Assembly: GCA_903938445.1 (NCBI GenBank)
Contig: CAJADG010000082.1
Coordinates: 1 to 64,000 of the forward strand
DNA length: 64,000 nucleotides
Reading direction: 5' to 3'
Source: an uncultured Bacteroidota bacterium
GTDB taxonomy: Bacteria > Bacteroidota > Bacteroidia > Chitinophagales > Chitinophagaceae
Positions 17,540 to 27,366 of the stretch are shown piece by piece. A model generated the notes under the pieces. That model searched no databases, was not told the DNA's origin, and saw nothing but the letters and a program-made list of their open reading frames with translations. The number at the start of each line of letters is the position of its first letter. Position 1 is the first letter of the stretch. Made by a program: the position numbers and the translations under genes.

Positions 17540-18535
17540 TTATTTAATATTTTTTAAAACACTTTTTTTAATCATTGCCACTACTTCTACCTTAGGGTCA
17601 ACAATTTCAGTGATCTTATATTCAATGGAAGAACCCATTACTTGAGTAGCTTCTTCCAAAGTCAAATCGTATCTTTCTTGCAACCAAGTCAACATTCCTT
17701 TGGTCGCAATTTTTAAGGAGTTATCTAAAGTATAGTCCATTCCAACTGTCATGATATATTCTGCATCTTCCACTCTTGGATACGCAATACTTAATGTTGA
17801 TTTTTTGATCAGCTTGGTTGTAAATGAATAGTCTAATGAAGTTTCTAATGCCATCCAATTTAATTCCCCATCACCTTGTGCAGCATGGCCATCACCTATA
17901 TATAACAATCCACCTTTTGTAAATACCGGCAAGGAAACCGTTGCTCCATTAGTGATTTTAGAGAAGTCCATATTTCCCCCAAAAGGTCCAGAATCCTCGG
18001 TTGAAATTTCTTCATTATTGGGTGCCGCCAAACCAACACATCCAAAAAAAGGATTTATGGCTATAGAAAAGTTTTTTAGATGTGGCGTTTTGGCCTGTAA
18101 ACTTGCTCTTTTGTTTTTAATATCTAAATCCCAAATTATTTTGTTGCTAGTATTGTTTTTTACTTTATCCGTAATGGCTGCCGGCATACTGCGTTCATGA
18201 AAAAAAGGAATACAAACAGCGGTATTACGACTAAACCTAACATTGGAAAAAGTAACTTGAACTACGTCACCTTCTTCGGCACCTTCAATATAAAAAGGAC
18301 CCGTAAGCGGATTCTCCGCATTGCCAATAGAACACTTCACACCTTTTTTATCAAAACCATCACAATCAATAGAGCTTGTAGAAATAGTATCTCCAGGTTG
18401 AATGGTCAAGACTGGCGCTGTCTTTGCCGAAAAATGAGAATAATACTGAGTGGGCGTAAAATTTATTTTTTTATGATTTTGTGCACTAGCATTTAAAAAT
18501 ACAAGTAGGTACAAAATGGTTTTAAGATATTTCAT
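17540..18535 (-). CDS. exported acetamidase/formamidase family protein
   Basis: A 331-residue protein with a signal peptide ending near residue 18 (NASAQ). It shows the FmdA/AmdA pattern: LTIQPGDTISTSSIDCDG, NPLTGPFYIEGAEEGDVVQVTF, FFGCVGLAAP, GPFGGNMDF and GDGHAAQGDGELNWMALET. These enzymes release ammonia from short amides. The signal peptide implies action in the periplasm, where relatives in Bacteroidota are also often found. It is divergent from the esterase-like gene at 18603 with a 67 bp shared upstream region. Confidence 0.88.
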   Translation of the reverse strand: MKYLKTILYLLVFLNASAQNHKKINFTPTQYYSHFSAKTAPVLTIQPGDTISTSSIDCDGFDKKGVKCSIGNAENPLTGPFYIEGAEEGDVVQVTFSNVRFSRNTAVCIPFFHERSMPAAITDKVKNNTSNKIIWDLDIKNKRASLQAKTPHLKNFSIAINPFFGCVGLAAPNNEEISTEDSGPFGGNMDFSKITNGATVSLPVFTKGGLLYIGDGHAAQGDGELNWMALETSLDYSFTTKLIKKSTLSIAYPRVEDAEYIMTVGMDYTLDNSLKIATKGMLTWLQERYDLTLEEATQVMGSSIEYKITEIVDPKVEVVAMIKKSVLKNIK

Positions 18536-18602
18536 AAAAGGTAGATTTTAAGTAGAAAGATAAGTTAAACTATTATTGATTAAATTTACTTAATACTATT
18601 TT

Positions 18603-19481
18603 ATGAAATACTTTTTTACATTGCTAATATCTATAAACACTCTAAATAGCTTTAGTCAAAATATGAAAATAAACCTATGGCCTAATGGTTCAATACCTCA
18701 AAGTATTCAGAACAATATTCAAGAACAAGTAGAAAGTACAGATATCGTAAGAATTAGTAAAGTGCAGGTACCGCAACTTGAAGTATATATCCCTAATAAA
18801 AAGGGGGCAACCGGTCAAGCGGTTATTATTTGTCCTGGTGGTGGATATGCTCGATTGGCCTATGATTGGGAAGGAACCGATATTGCAAAGCTTTTCAATG
18901 CCCATGGTATTGCCGCTTTTGTATTAAAGTATAGACTTCCCGATTCACTTTCTAGCAATTATCCCGATCAAGTGCCCTTACTCGATGCAAAACAAGCCAT
19001 GCAAATAGTTCGTACCAGAGCTGCTGAATGGAATATTAATCCTCAAAAAATTGGGATCATGGGATTTTCAGCAGGGGGTCATTTAGCTTCAACTCTTTCA
19101 ACACATTTTGACCAAATTTCTAGGCCCGATTTTAGCATTTTAATTTATCCGGTTATTTCTATGGATAAAAATATTGCACATATGGGTTCAAGAAATAATC
19201 TTATCGGAACAAATCCAACCGAAGCGTTGATAAAATTATATTCAAACGAATTACACATCAGTGCTCAAACTCCTCCCACATTCATTTTACATGCAACTGA
19301 TGACAATGCAGTACCCGTTGAAAATAGTTTGAACTATTATCAAGGTTTAATGAAAAATGGGGTGCCAGCAGAGATGCATATTTTTCCTTCAGGTGGCCAC
19401 GGATTTGCTTTAGCGATTGGTAAAGGCGCTTTAGAAAAATGGCCAGAGTTATTATTGAATTGGATGAAGGAGTTAAAATAA
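18603..19481 (+). CDS. secreted alpha/beta hydrolase, acetyl-esterase-like
   Basis: A 292-residue exported alpha/beta hydrolase. The signal peptide ends near residue 19 (NSFSQ). The oxyanion-hole block VIICPGGGYARLAYDWEG, the nucleophile elbow GFSAGG, the acid HATDDNAVPVE and the catalytic His in PSGGHGFAL are all present and in order. This combination resembles the BD-FAE/xylan acetyl-esterase group, which removes acetyl groups from sugars or similar esters. The substrate is not set by the sequence. The MG2/plug gene follows after 56 bp. Confidence 0.85.
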   Translation: MKYFFTLLISINTLNSFSQNMKINLWPNGSIPQSIQNNIQEQVESTDIVRISKVQVPQLEVYIPNKKGATGQAVIICPGGGYARLAYDWEGTDIAKLFNAHGIAAFVLKYRLPDSLSSNYPDQVPLLDAKQAMQIVRTRAAEWNINPQKIGIMGFSAGGHLASTLSTHFDQISRPDFSILIYPVISMDKNIAHMGSRNNLIGTNPTEALIKLYSNELHISAQTPPTFILHATDDNAVPVENSLNYYQGLMKNGVPAEMHIFPSGGHGFALAIGKGALEKWPELLLNWMKELK

Positions 19482-19537
19482 TTCAGCTCGGTAAGAAAGC
19501 TTAATTTTATACTCCCATTAAGGGTATTAATTATAAC

Positions 19538-21940
19538 ATGAAAACAATTTTTTACAAATTCTTATTTTGCTTAGCACTAATTTTCTTTTTTAATAAAGGA
19601 CAAGCACAAGTGATTGATTCGGTGATGAATATTTATGAGGAGCAATATCCGCATGAAAAAATTCACATACAATTGGATAGATCCATTTACAATATTGGTG
19701 AAACACTTTTTTACAAATTATATTTACTCAATGGTATAGAGTGGACCAGCCTAAGTAAAAACGTATATGTAATTTGGTATGATAATAATGGTAATTTTTT
19801 AAAAGAAACGGTTGCTCCTTTATTTCAATCCTCTGCAAAAGGGAGCTTTGATATTCCTAAAGATTATAAAGGCGAATTTTTACATCTTAAAGCTTATACA
19901 AGATGGATGTTAAATGACGATAGCGTTTTTTTATACGAAAGAAATATCCCTATCAACATTGCAAATTCAACCAATATTAAAACAGTTAGTATTTCAAAAA
20001 CTAGGGTGGAGGTTTTTCCAGAAGGGGGAAATTTAGTAAATGATTTAAAAAGTAAAATAGCATTTAAAGCAACTAATGAAGCTGGTTCACCGGTTTTTAT
20101 AAAAGGATTTCTTGTAAATAATAAAAACAAAGTATTAGATACCATAAAAGTTGCGCATGACGGGATGGGAATAGTTAAATTAAAACCTATTGCTGGTGAA
20201 ACTTATCAATTAAACTGGTCAGATAATGTTGGTCAAAAGGGTAGCACTCCCATTATGTCTGCTAAAACATCAGGGGTGGTTATGAATGTGAGTATGGATA
20301 ATGAAAAGGCCTATGTAATTGTAGAAAGATCATTTGATGTGCCTGATAATTTTAGAAAAATGAGATTACTGGTGCACCAAAATCAACACCTCATTTATAA
20401 AGTAGATTTTAAAGGTGAAGATCGTATTGCACAAAAAGCTAGTTTACCAATTGATGAATTACCAACAGGAATAGTTCAAATTTCATTATTTACATATGAT
20501 TGGTTGCCAATTGCCGAAAGAATTATTTTGGTAAATAATCGTTTACATGAATACAACGCCCAGGTTTCTATTCAAATTAGCAATGTAAATAAAAGAGGAA
20601 AAAATGTTTTAGAATTATTGGTTAAAGATACTACCGCAGCGAATATGTCCATGGCCATTACGGATGCATCGGTAGTGATTCCAGAACAACAAACCATTTA
20701 TTCCGATTTCCTATTGAGCAATGAGATTAAGGGACGTGTATACAATCCAGCTTATTATTTTTCGAGTGATGCCGATAGTGTTGCTGCACATTTAGATTTA
20801 GTTATGCTCACTAATGGTTGGAGAAAATTTGATTGGGATAAAATTAAAAATGCAGTGTTACCCAAACAAATATATCCTGTAGAAACTGATTTAATGAAGA
20901 TTACAGGTAAGGTATATGGAAACAACTCCAAAACACTCAATGAAAATTTACTATTAAATTTAATTGTACGCGCAAAAGATAGCAGTAAAAAATTATTGTT
21001 TTTACAAGTACAAAAAGATGGAAGCTTTGTAGATAAGTCTGCCTTCTTTTATGATACATCAAAAATTTACTATGCTTTAAATGGAAAGTCAAATATCAGT
21101 GCACCTGTGATTAATTTTGAAAATGGATTATTAAATCAAAGTTTTAAAAAGATAAATTTAGATTCGGACCGTTTTTTGTCCACTTGGAGCGATAGCCTTG
21201 CTAGGGTTAAGTTAAATGCAATTTTATTAGAACAAGAGCGTCAAAGAAAAATGCAAGAATCCCTTACACTTAGTCAAGTAGTTGTAAAGGCTAAAGTGAA
21301 ATCGCCTATTCAATTATTAGATGAAAAATATGCAAAAGGTTTGTTTGCAGGAAACGATGGAATGTCATTTGATTTAACATCAGACGCAAATATGGTTGCC
21401 TCCATTGACATCTTAACTTACTTACAAGCAAAAGTCCCTGGACTTACTATCACTACGAATGGTCAACCATCTGCTACATGGAGAGGATCTAATACCGATT
21501 TCTTTTTAAATGAAATGAATACCACCATTGATCAAGTGCAATCCTTAAATATTGCTGACATCGCATACATTAAAGCATTACGTCCTCCATTTTTTGGATC
21601 TGTTGGTGGTGGCAGTGGTGGTGCGATTGCGATTTATACAAAACAAGGTGGATACAATAGAGGGAAACCTGACAATAGTAAAGGAATGGAATATGCAGTC
21701 CTTGGAGGTTACTCTGTTTTTAAAGAATTTTATAATCCTAGTTATGATAAACCTGCAGAAAATTTTGAAGTAGATAATCGCGCCACTATTTATTGGAACC
21801 CATATTTACTTACCAATAAAAAGAGCTCAAGGGTGCGTATTGAATTTTATAATAACGACATTAGTAAAAGATTACAAATTGTTTTAGAAGGGATTAACGC
21901 CAATGGGAAATTAGCAAGAGTGGTGAAATATATTGAATAA
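19538..21940 (+). CDS. exported MG2-domain / TonB-plug-like hybrid protein
   Basis: An 800-residue exported protein. After a signal peptide ending near residue 24 (KGQAQ) it has a macroglobulin MG2-like domain: EKIHIQLDRSIYNIGETLFYK matches the family pattern (ek.yl..Dk..Y..Getiwfk). A second beta-rich domain follows to about 560. Near residues 610-720 there is a plug-like domain of TonB-dependent receptors: ILTYLQAKVPGLTITTNG, then IAYIKALRPPFFGSVGGGSGGAIAIYT. No 22-strand barrel follows, so it cannot be a receptor itself. Such carboxypeptidase/MG2/plug mosaics are common and poorly understood in Bacteroidota. A strong terminator follows. Confidence 0.78.
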   Translation: MKTIFYKFLFCLALIFFFNKGQAQVIDSVMNIYEEQYPHEKIHIQLDRSIYNIGETLFYKLYLLNGIEWTSLSKNVYVIWYDNNGNFLKETVAPLFQSSAKGSFDIPKDYKGEFLHLKAYTRWMLNDDSVFLYERNIPINIANSTNIKTVSISKTRVEVFPEGGNLVNDLKSKIAFKATNEAGSPVFIKGFLVNNKNKVLDTIKVAHDGMGIVKLKPIAGETYQLNWSDNVGQKGSTPIMSAKTSGVVMNVSMDNEKAYVIVERSFDVPDNFRKMRLLVHQNQHLIYKVDFKGEDRIAQKASLPIDELPTGIVQISLFTYDWLPIAERIILVNNRLHEYNAQVSIQISNVNKRGKNVLELLVKDTTAANMSMAITDASVVIPEQQTIYSDFLLSNEIKGRVYNPAYYFSSDADSVAAHLDLVMLTNGWRKFDWDKIKNAVLPKQIYPVETDLMKITGKVYGNNSKTLNENLLLNLIVRAKDSSKKLLFLQVQKDGSFVDKSAFFYDTSKIYYALNGKSNISAPVINFENGLLNQSFKKINLDSDRFLSTWSDSLARVKLNAILLEQERQRKMQESLTLSQVVVKAKVKSPIQLLDEKYAKGLFAGNDGMSFDLTSDANMVASIDILTYLQAKVPGLTITTNGQPSATWRGSNTDFFLNEMNTTIDQVQSLNIADIAYIKALRPPFFGSVGGGSGGAIAIYTKQGGYNRGKPDNSKGMEYAVLGGYSVFKEFYNPSYDKPAENFEVDNRATIYWNPYLLTNKKSSRVRIEFYNNDISKRLQIVLEGINANGKLARVVKYIE

Positions 21941-21964
21941 CTAATTTCATGGTGAGACATAAAC

Positions 21965-21998
21965 AAAAAAGACCTCAACTTTCGTTGAGGTCTTTTTT
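21965..21998. terminator. bidirectional intrinsic terminator
   Basis: The perfect stem GACCTCAAC / GTTGAGGTC with a TTTC loop is flanked by six A and six T. It separates the MG2/plug gene from the oppositely oriented tRNA-Phe and can stop both transcripts. Confidence 0.92.
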
Positions 21999-22009
21999 GT
22001 GAGTTTTTG

Positions 22010-22082
22010 TGGCACCACCCGGGCTCGAACCGGGGACACAAGGATTTTCAGTCCTTTGCTCTACCAACTGAGCTACAGCGCC
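22010..22082 (-). tRNA. tRNA-Phe (GAA)
   Basis: The reverse complement folds as a 73-nt tRNA. The acceptor arm is GGCGCTG / TGGTGCC with three G-U pairs. The D arm GCTCAGTTGGTAGAGC, anticodon arm AAGGA-CTGAAAA-TCCTT and T arm CCCGG-TTCGAGC-CCGGG are regular. The anticodon GAA reads Phe codons. CCA is not encoded, so it is added after transcription. The adjoining terminator at 21965-21998 lies just after its 3' end. Confidence 0.95.
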
Positions 22083-22125
22083 ATCGGAATTAAATCCATC
22101 CTTACAAATTGCTTTGTTCGGGCAG

Positions 22126-22157
22126 CAAATATAGCATAGGCCGCCTTAAATAGCAAA
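22126..22157 (-). promoter_or_regulatory. consensus promoter of tRNA-Phe
   Basis: On the minus strand TTTG (22157-22154), a 20-nt spacer and TATATTTG (22133-22126) match the TTTG-N19/20-TAnnTTTG promoter exactly. The expected start lies about 35 nt upstream of the mature tRNA, next to a GC-rich CTGCCCG segment. Confidence 0.65.
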
Positions 22158-22206
22158 AAAATAGGCTTGTTTATTGAAATTCATTGAAAAATATAGAAAA
22201 GTCAAA

Positions 22207-23091
22207 CTAGGCTACTGCTGCCACTACAAAAAAGCTAATCATTATTAATACCAAGCCAGCCCATTGTTTAAGACTTAGTCTTTCTTTAAAAAACATAAAA
22301 CCTAAAAGCACCGATAGCAATTGACTACTTATGATTAAAATATTAATAACCATGATAGGAAGGTATTGATAGGAAATATTAATAGCTAGTCCACCTGCTA
22401 CCAATAAAATACCCTGAACAATATAAGTTTGAATATGAATTGCCTTTACATATTTGAATAGCTGATTGAATAAACCATCTCGCACTACCAACACCAATCC
22501 AAACAACATGGCAGTTGTTTCAATGACAAAACTAAAACCAAGCGGACCCCACCAGCCAATAGGAAATTTATACAAAGCATAAGAACTTCCCCAGAAAAAA
22601 CTAGAAGCCAAACCATAAAGTACTCCTGTTTTTTGCTCTTTCGCACTTGCGTGTTCTGAACCATCTATATACAATAACAATAAGCCACCTGTTGATAAAA
22701 TAAATGCATATAAATACGGCATTTTCCAAATTTCACCTACTACAAAAACGGCAGTTAATATGGTAAACACTTTTAATGCAGACACAGGTACCACAACGCT
22801 TACGGGCGCTTTTTGAATACCACGTAAAAAAAACAGTAACCCAAAAATATTAAAAACACAAATCGCAATGGTCAATAATAATTGTTGATCAAGGGCTAAG
22901 TTGCGCACGGTCCAACCTGTAAAAAAAGGATGGGCTCTAAATCCAAAATATAAAATGGCAAAAACACCAGAGGCAAAAATTCCTCTATAAAACATACCTA
23001 TTTGATAAGGAATCGTTTGCGTTACTTTTTTCCAATATGCATTACTAATGGCAAAACAAAAAGCACCAATTAAAACAAAAAGTATACCCAT
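22207..23091 (-). CDS. EamA/DMT-family transporter
   Basis: A 294-residue integral membrane protein with about ten hydrophobic helices arranged as two five-helix EamA repeats. The first begins MGILFVLIGAFCFAISNAYWKK, and the second near residue 155 with VLYGLASSFFWGSSYALYKF, the usual repeat start. Family members export metabolites, amino acids or drugs by exchange with protons. No substrate can be named. The start lies 2 bp after the asnS stop, so the two genes are probably co-transcribed. Confidence 0.87.
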   Translation of the reverse strand: MGILFVLIGAFCFAISNAYWKKVTQTIPYQIGMFYRGIFASGVFAILYFGFRAHPFFTGWTVRNLALDQQLLLTIAICVFNIFGLLFFLRGIQKAPVSVVVPVSALKVFTILTAVFVVGEIWKMPYLYAFILSTGGLLLLYIDGSEHASAKEQKTGVLYGLASSFFWGSSYALYKFPIGWWGPLGFSFVIETTAMLFGLVLVVRDGLFNQLFKYVKAIHIQTYIVQGILLVAGGLAINISYQYLPIMVINILIISSQLLSVLLGFMFFKERLSLKQWAGLVLIMISFFVVAAVA

Positions 23092-23093
23092 AT

Positions 23094-24554
23094 TTAGTAT
23101 TCACAGTTATTGGGAGTCCTTGCAAAAGCAATTACATCTCTAATATTGGTCATGCCCGTAACAAATTGTACCATACGCTCAAAACCCAATCCAAATCCAG
23201 CATGTGGCACGCTACCAAAGCGTCTTGTATCTAAATAATAACTCATTTCTTCTAATGGAATATGCATATCACGCATTCTTTGCTCCAATTTTTCTAAACG
23301 CTCTTCTCTTTGAGAACCTCCCACAATTTCTCCAATTCCTGGCGCTAAAATGTCCATCGCAGCCACCGTTTCTTTACCCGCTTCACAACCATCATTCATG
23401 CGCATATAAAATGCCTTGATAGCAGCAGGGTAATTGGTTACGATGACTGGTTTTTTAAAATGTTGTTCCACTAAATATCGCTCATGTTCACTTTGCAAAT
23501 CAATTCCCCACTTCACATCATATTGGAATTTCTTTTTCTTATAGTGATTGCTATTTAATAAAATATCAATTGCTTCGGTATAAGTAATTCTTTCAAAGCC
23601 GTTTTCTAAAACAAATTTTAATTTTTCAATTAAACCTAAGCCACTTCTTTTTTCTGTTGGCAATTGTTTTTCTTCTTCCGCTAAACGACTGTCTAAAAAT
23701 TGCAAATCATCTGCATTATGTTTCATAACATAATCTATCAAATGTTTAATGAAATCTTCGGCCAAATTCATATTATCTTCTAAATCATTAAACGCCACTT
23801 CGGGTTCAATCATCCAAAATTCTGCTAAGTGTCTAGTTGTATTTGAATTTTCAGCACGGAAGGTTGGGCCAAATGTATAAATGTCTGAAAAGGCCATGGC
23901 GCCTAGCTCTCCTTCCAATTGACCACTCACTGTTAAGTTGGTGCTCTTACCAAAAAAGTCTTGTGTAAAATCAATTTCACCTGCATCATTTTTTGGAGCA
24001 CCTTCTAATGGAAGTGTAGTTACGCGAAACATTTCACCAGCACCTTCGGCATCACTACTTGTAATAATAGGTGTATGTAAATATAAAAATCCACGCTCAT
24101 TAAAAAACTGATGCACCGCAAAAGCCAATGAATGTCTGATACGAAAAACAGATCCGAAAGTATTAGTTCTAAAACGCAAATGCGCTTTTTCTCTTAAAAA
24201 TTCAAGAGAATGTTTTTTAGGTTGTAATGGATATTTTTCTGCATCACTATCTCCTAAAATTTCAATACTAGTTGCTTTGACTTCTACAGTTTGTCCTTTA
24301 CCTTGACTTTCCACCACAATGCCCTTTACTTTCAAAGAAGCACCTGTTGTAACACGCTTTAATAATGCATCATCAAATTCACCCAAACTTGCCACCACTT
24401 GAACATTATTATTAGTGCTACCGTCATTTAAGGCTATAAACTGATTATTACGGAAAGTGCGAACCCATCCCATAACCACCACTTCGGAACCCACCGCACT
24501 AGCAGCATCTGTGCCACTTAGCAATTGCTTGATTTTTACTCTTTGATTGAACAT
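23094..24554 (-). CDS. asnS: asparaginyl-tRNA synthetase
   Basis: A 486-residue class IIb synthetase that joins asparagine to tRNA-Asn using ATP. The N-terminal OB-fold anticodon-binding domain holds [21 protein letters not shown]. Class II motif 2 is seen in the segment around [25 protein letters not shown], and motif 3 in [15 protein letters not shown]. The FRAENSNT and EFWMIEPE text is typical of AsnS rather than AspS. The C-terminus is complete (RTPNNCEY). The presence of AsnS implies direct charging. A TATCTTTG element lies about 26 nt upstream of its ATG, and it is divergent from rho. Confidence 0.97.
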   Translation of the reverse strand: MFNQRVKIKQLLSGTDAASAVGSEVVVMGWVRTFRNNQFIALNDGSTNNNVQVVASLGEFDDALLKRVTTGASLKVKGIVVESQGKGQTVEVKATSIEILGDSDAEKYPLQPKKHSLEFLREKAHLRFRTNTFGSVFRIRHSLAFAVHQFFNERGFLYLHTPIITSSDAEGAGEMFRVTTLPLEGAPKNDAGEIDFTQDFFGKSTNLTVSGQLEGELGAMAFSDIYTFGPTFRAENSNTTRHLAEFWMIEPEVAFNDLEDNMNLAEDFIKHLIDYVMKHNADDLQFLDSRLAEEEKQLPTEKRSGLGLIEKLKFVLENGFERITYTEAIDILLNSNHYKKKKFQYDVKWGIDLQSEHERYLVEQHFKKPVIVTNYPAAIKAFYMRMNDGCEAGKETVAAMDILAPGIGEIVGGSQREERLEKLEQRMRDMHIPLEEMSYYLDTRRFGSVPHAGFGLGFERMVQFVTGMTNIRDVIAFARTPNNCEY

Positions 24555-24580
24555 ATGACTTATTTGAACTATTTGGAAGG

Positions 24581-24588
24581 CAAAGATA
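24581..24588 (-). promoter_or_regulatory. -7 promoter element of asnS
   Basis: Minus-strand TATCTTTG matches TAnnTTTG and ends 26 nt before the asnS ATG. A clear -33 TTTG is not seen at the right distance. Confidence 0.5.
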
Positions 24589-24772
24589 ACCCATAAAAAA
24601 TTGTTTTTTTATTGAAAAACTGCTTAACATTGCATTAGAAAGCAATGATTAACCGTTTTGTTCCAATTGCTTTATCATAAAGCGGCCCTACCATCTGGAC
24701 CAATACCTCAATAAACAGATCCTCAAAATCCTCCGAAGAGATTCGATTTTTAAATAAATTATAAGATTTACA

Positions 24773-26329
24773 GTGCAAGAAAAAGACGACAAACCAAAAA
24801 GGGGACGCAAGCCCGTTGCTGCTCCCGCTACTAAGTCCGCTAAAGCAGAAAAAACAGCACCAGCAAAAGAAGAAGCAGCACCAAGGGCCAGAAAGCCTAT
24901 TGCTAAAAAAGCTGTTGCAGGTGAAGGTGAAAATCAAAGTATTGATGATAAAGCTTCAAAAATAGCGGCTCAACTATTTGGTGATGAGAGTGCCGCTAGT
25001 GCGCCCGCTCCAGAAGTAGCATCATCAAATGCTGGGCAAGAAGGTCCGACAGCCGGTTCTCAAGAAGCTACCGACCCACAAACAGGTCAACCTGTTGGAC
25101 AAAATGGTGGCCATCCAAATGGAGATTTCCGCGGACAAAGAGGGCCTGGTCAAGGTCAACACCAACACCAAAATAGACATCAACCTAAAAAAGAGCCAGC
25201 ATTTAATATAGAATTTGACGGTGCAATTCCATCCGAAGGTGTTTTAGAAATGATGCCAGATGGTTATGGTTTTTTAAGAAGCTCGGACTATAACTATTTA
25301 TCTTCTCCCGATGACGTTTACGTTTCGCCATCTCAAATAAAATTATTTGGATTAAAAACAGGTGACACCGTACAAGGCTCGGTACGTCCTCCCAAAGAAG
25401 GGGAAAAATATTTTGCTTTAACAAAGGTGGATTTTGTCAATGGTAAAAAACCAGACGAAATTCGTGATCGTATTCCTTTCGATTATTTAACTCCACTTTT
25501 CCCTTTTGAAAAATTAAATTTATATACAACTGCTACTAATTACAGTACACGTATCATGGATTTATTTACACCAATTGGTAAAGGACAACGTGGATTATTA
25601 GTTGCACAACCTAAAGTGGGTAAAACCATGTTATTAAAGGAAGTCGCTAATGCCATTGCCGCAAACCATCCAGAATGTTATTTAATGGTGGTGCTAGTGG
25701 ATGAGCGTCCAGAGGAAGTTACAGATGTGGAGCGTTCTGTAAAAGCAGAAGTGATTGCATCTACTTTTGATGAGCCTGCAGAAAAGCACGTGAAGGTTTC
25801 AACCATGGCTTTACAAAAAGCAAAACGCTTAGTAGAGTGTGGACACGATGTTGTTATTTTATTAGATTCTATTACGCGTTTAGCACGTGCACATAATACC
25901 GTTGCTCCAAGTTCTGGTAAAGTTTTATCAGGTGGTGTGGAAGCAAATGCGATGCAAAAACCAAAACAATTTTTTGGTGCTGCACGTAAAATAGAAAATG
26001 GTGGCTCTTTAACCATTATCGCTACAGCCCTTGTGGATACTGGTTCTAAGATGGATGAGGTTATCTTTGAAGAGTTCAAGGGTACGGGTAATATGGAATT
26101 AGTGTTAGATCGACGTTTAGCGAATAAACGTATTTTCCCAGCGATTGATTTAACCGGTTCAAGTACACGTCGCGATGATTTATTATTATCTGCAGATGTA
26201 TTACAAAGAATGAATATTTTAAGATTATTCTTGAATGATATGAATACCGACGAAGCGATGAATGAATTATTAAAACGTATGCGCGGTACAAGAGACAACG
26301 AAGAATTTTTAGCGAGCATGAATCGTTAG
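24773..26329 (+). CDS. rho: transcription termination factor Rho, apparently lacking the Rho_N domain
   Basis: A 518-residue hexameric RNA helicase that ends transcripts. The first 145 residues are low-complexity (Lys/Ala/Pro, then Gly/Gln/His/Asn-rich: [16 protein letters not shown]). The cold-shock-like primary RNA-binding domain follows ([37 protein letters not shown]). The ATPase core has Walker A QPKVGKT, Walker [17 protein letters not shown] and the [31 protein letters not shown] block. The start is a GTG with an in-frame TAA 15 nt upstream. The Rho_N (SAP-like) segment that begins many Bacteroidota Rho proteins is not in frame. Either it is absent or a frame error hides it. The gene is divergent from asnS. 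Confidence 0.93.
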   Translation: MQEKDDKPKRGRKPVAAPATKSAKAEKTAPAKEEAAPRARKPIAKKAVAGEGENQSIDDKASKIAAQLFGDESAASAPAPEVASSNAGQEGPTAGSQEATDPQTGQPVGQNGGHPNGDFRGQRGPGQGQHQHQNRHQPKKEPAFNIEFDGAIPSEGVLEMMPDGYGFLRSSDYNYLSSPDDVYVSPSQIKLFGLKTGDTVQGSVRPPKEGEKYFALTKVDFVNGKKPDEIRDRIPFDYLTPLFPFEKLNLYTTATNYSTRIMDLFTPIGKGQRGLLVAQPKVGKTMLLKEVANAIAANHPECYLMVVLVDERPEEVTDVERSVKAEVIASTFDEPAEKHVKVSTMALQKAKRLVECGHDVVILLDSITRLARAHNTVAPSSGKVLSGGVEANAMQKPKQFFGAARKIENGGSLTIIATALVDTGSKMDEVIFEEFKGTGNMELVLDRRLANKRIFPAIDLTGSSTRRDDLLLSADVLQRMNILRLFLNDMNTDEAMNELLKRMRGTRDNEEFLASMNR

Positions 26330-26397
26330 AAATAAAAAGGAATTTAAACTTTTCTACACATCATTCGATTTCGCGAATTCTTCTCTTATGATTTTTC

Positions 26398-26426
26398 AAA
26401 GGCACCCTATAAACGGGTGCCTTTTT
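26398..26426. terminator. intrinsic terminator after rho
   Basis: The stem GGCACCC / GGGTGCC with a 7-nt loop is flanked by AAA on the left and TTTTT on the right. It lies between rho (+) and nadD (-) and serves mainly rho. Confidence 0.87.
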
Positions 26427-26435
26427 ATTGCGGAA

Positions 26436-27008
26436 TTAGTCCTTGAAATAATTATTATTTTCTATTTCTTCGCGTACTTTTTCGGGAACCAAATAACGAA
26501 TGGTGATTCCTTCTTTTCGATTATTTCGAATTAATGTTGCAGATAATTCAAGCATGGGGGCTTCTAAATAAATAATATTTGCACCATGTGTTTCTGTGAT
26601 TTCAAACCCTGGTCTTCTATAAACAATGAAACTGTAGTTTTTTATAAGTGTTTCAAAGTTTTTCCACTTCGGTAAATTCTGAAAACTATCACCACCCATG
26701 ATCACCGAAAATTCATGTTGAGGATACTGCTCTTGTAAATAAGTTAAAGTATCAATGGTATAAGAAGGCTTGGGCAATTTAAATTCAATATCAGAAACGC
26801 GAAGCTGTGGATCATCTTCAATTGCAATTTGCGCTAAATGCAATCTATCATATTCATTCAATAAACTGCTTTGTGCTTTATGTGGATTTTGAGGAGACAC
26901 TACCAACCAAACTTGTTTTAAGTCGGAGTGATTGGCAATATAACTTGCCACCATTAAGTGACCATTATGAATGGGATTGAAACTACCAAAGAATAAACCT
27001 ATTTTCAT
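26436..27008 (-). CDS. nadD: nicotinate-nucleotide adenylyltransferase
   Basis: A 190-residue nucleotidyltransferase that makes deamido-NAD from nicotinate mononucleotide and ATP, a step of NAD synthesis. The N-terminal GLFFGSFNPIHNGHL holds the HxGH motif. VVSPQNPHK and the VIMGGDSFQNLPKW block are typical of NadD, and ELSATLIRNN corresponds to the ISSTxIR motif. The length is normal. The window also has pnuC and a NadR-type kinase 20 kb away, so salvage and de novo routes are both represented. It lies downstream of feoA on the same strand (29 bp gap), so the two may be co-transcribed. Confidence 0.95.
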   Translation of the reverse strand: MKIGLFFGSFNPIHNGHLMVASYIANHSDLKQVWLVVSPQNPHKAQSSLLNEYDRLHLAQIAIEDDPQLRVSDIEFKLPKPSYTIDTLTYLQEQYPQHEFSVIMGGDSFQNLPKWKNFETLIKNYSFIVYRRPGFEITETHGANIIYLEAPMLELSATLIRNNRKEGITIRYLVPEKVREEIENNNYFKD

Positions 27009-27037
27009 CTTAATTAATTGATTATCAATTGTTTAAA

Positions 27038-27265
27038 TTAAATTGCAGGTGTAATTAAAATGCTTTCGGCCTCATCCATTCTTAAGCTTAATTGATAGCC
27101 AGCTACTGAAATACTTATTGGGTCACCAAGTGGAGCTATTTGTTCTACCGTAATATATTCACCCGGTATACAGCCCATTTCCATTAATTTTAAAAAGATT
27201 TCGTCATTTTCAAATGAATGAATAACACCAGACTCTCCAATATTTAGTTCAGATAGTTTCTTCAT
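27038..27265 (-). CDS. feoA: FeoA-domain protein
   Basis: A 75-residue SH3-like FeoA domain from the ATG at 27265. The track start adds 33 residues, which are not family-like. KLSELNIGESGVIHSF, LKLMEMGCIPGEYITVEQIAPLGDPISISVAGYQLSLR matches the FeoA consensus (L.mGl.pG..i.v...aPlGdpi.i.v.g..lslR). FeoA is a small cytoplasmic partner of the ferrous iron transporter FeoB. No feoB gene is in this window, so this is a stand-alone copy. It is divergent from ybeY with about 100 bp between the starts. Confidence 0.9.
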   Translation of the reverse strand: MKKLSELNIGESGVIHSFENDEIFLKLMEMGCIPGEYITVEQIAPLGDPISISVAGYQLSLRMDEAESILITPAI

Positions 27266-27366
27266 AATAGAATACAAATATACTTTCAATCTAAGACAAA
27301 TACTTACGAGATTTGGAGCAATAATTTTGGCAATAATTCGTATAAATATTTGAAAGACATTCAACT

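Noticed and set aside
24635-24773. Minus-strand reading frame ending ...PLYDKAIGTKRLIIAF before asnS
   Set aside because: The text looks protein-like, but there is no convincing start (only a TTG), it overlaps the rho 5' end, and the region must hold two divergent promoters. It may be a remnant or chance.
25678-26319. 213-residue minus-strand ORF inside rho
   Set aside because: It is a shadow of the conserved Rho ATPase frame, with no start context or family likeness.
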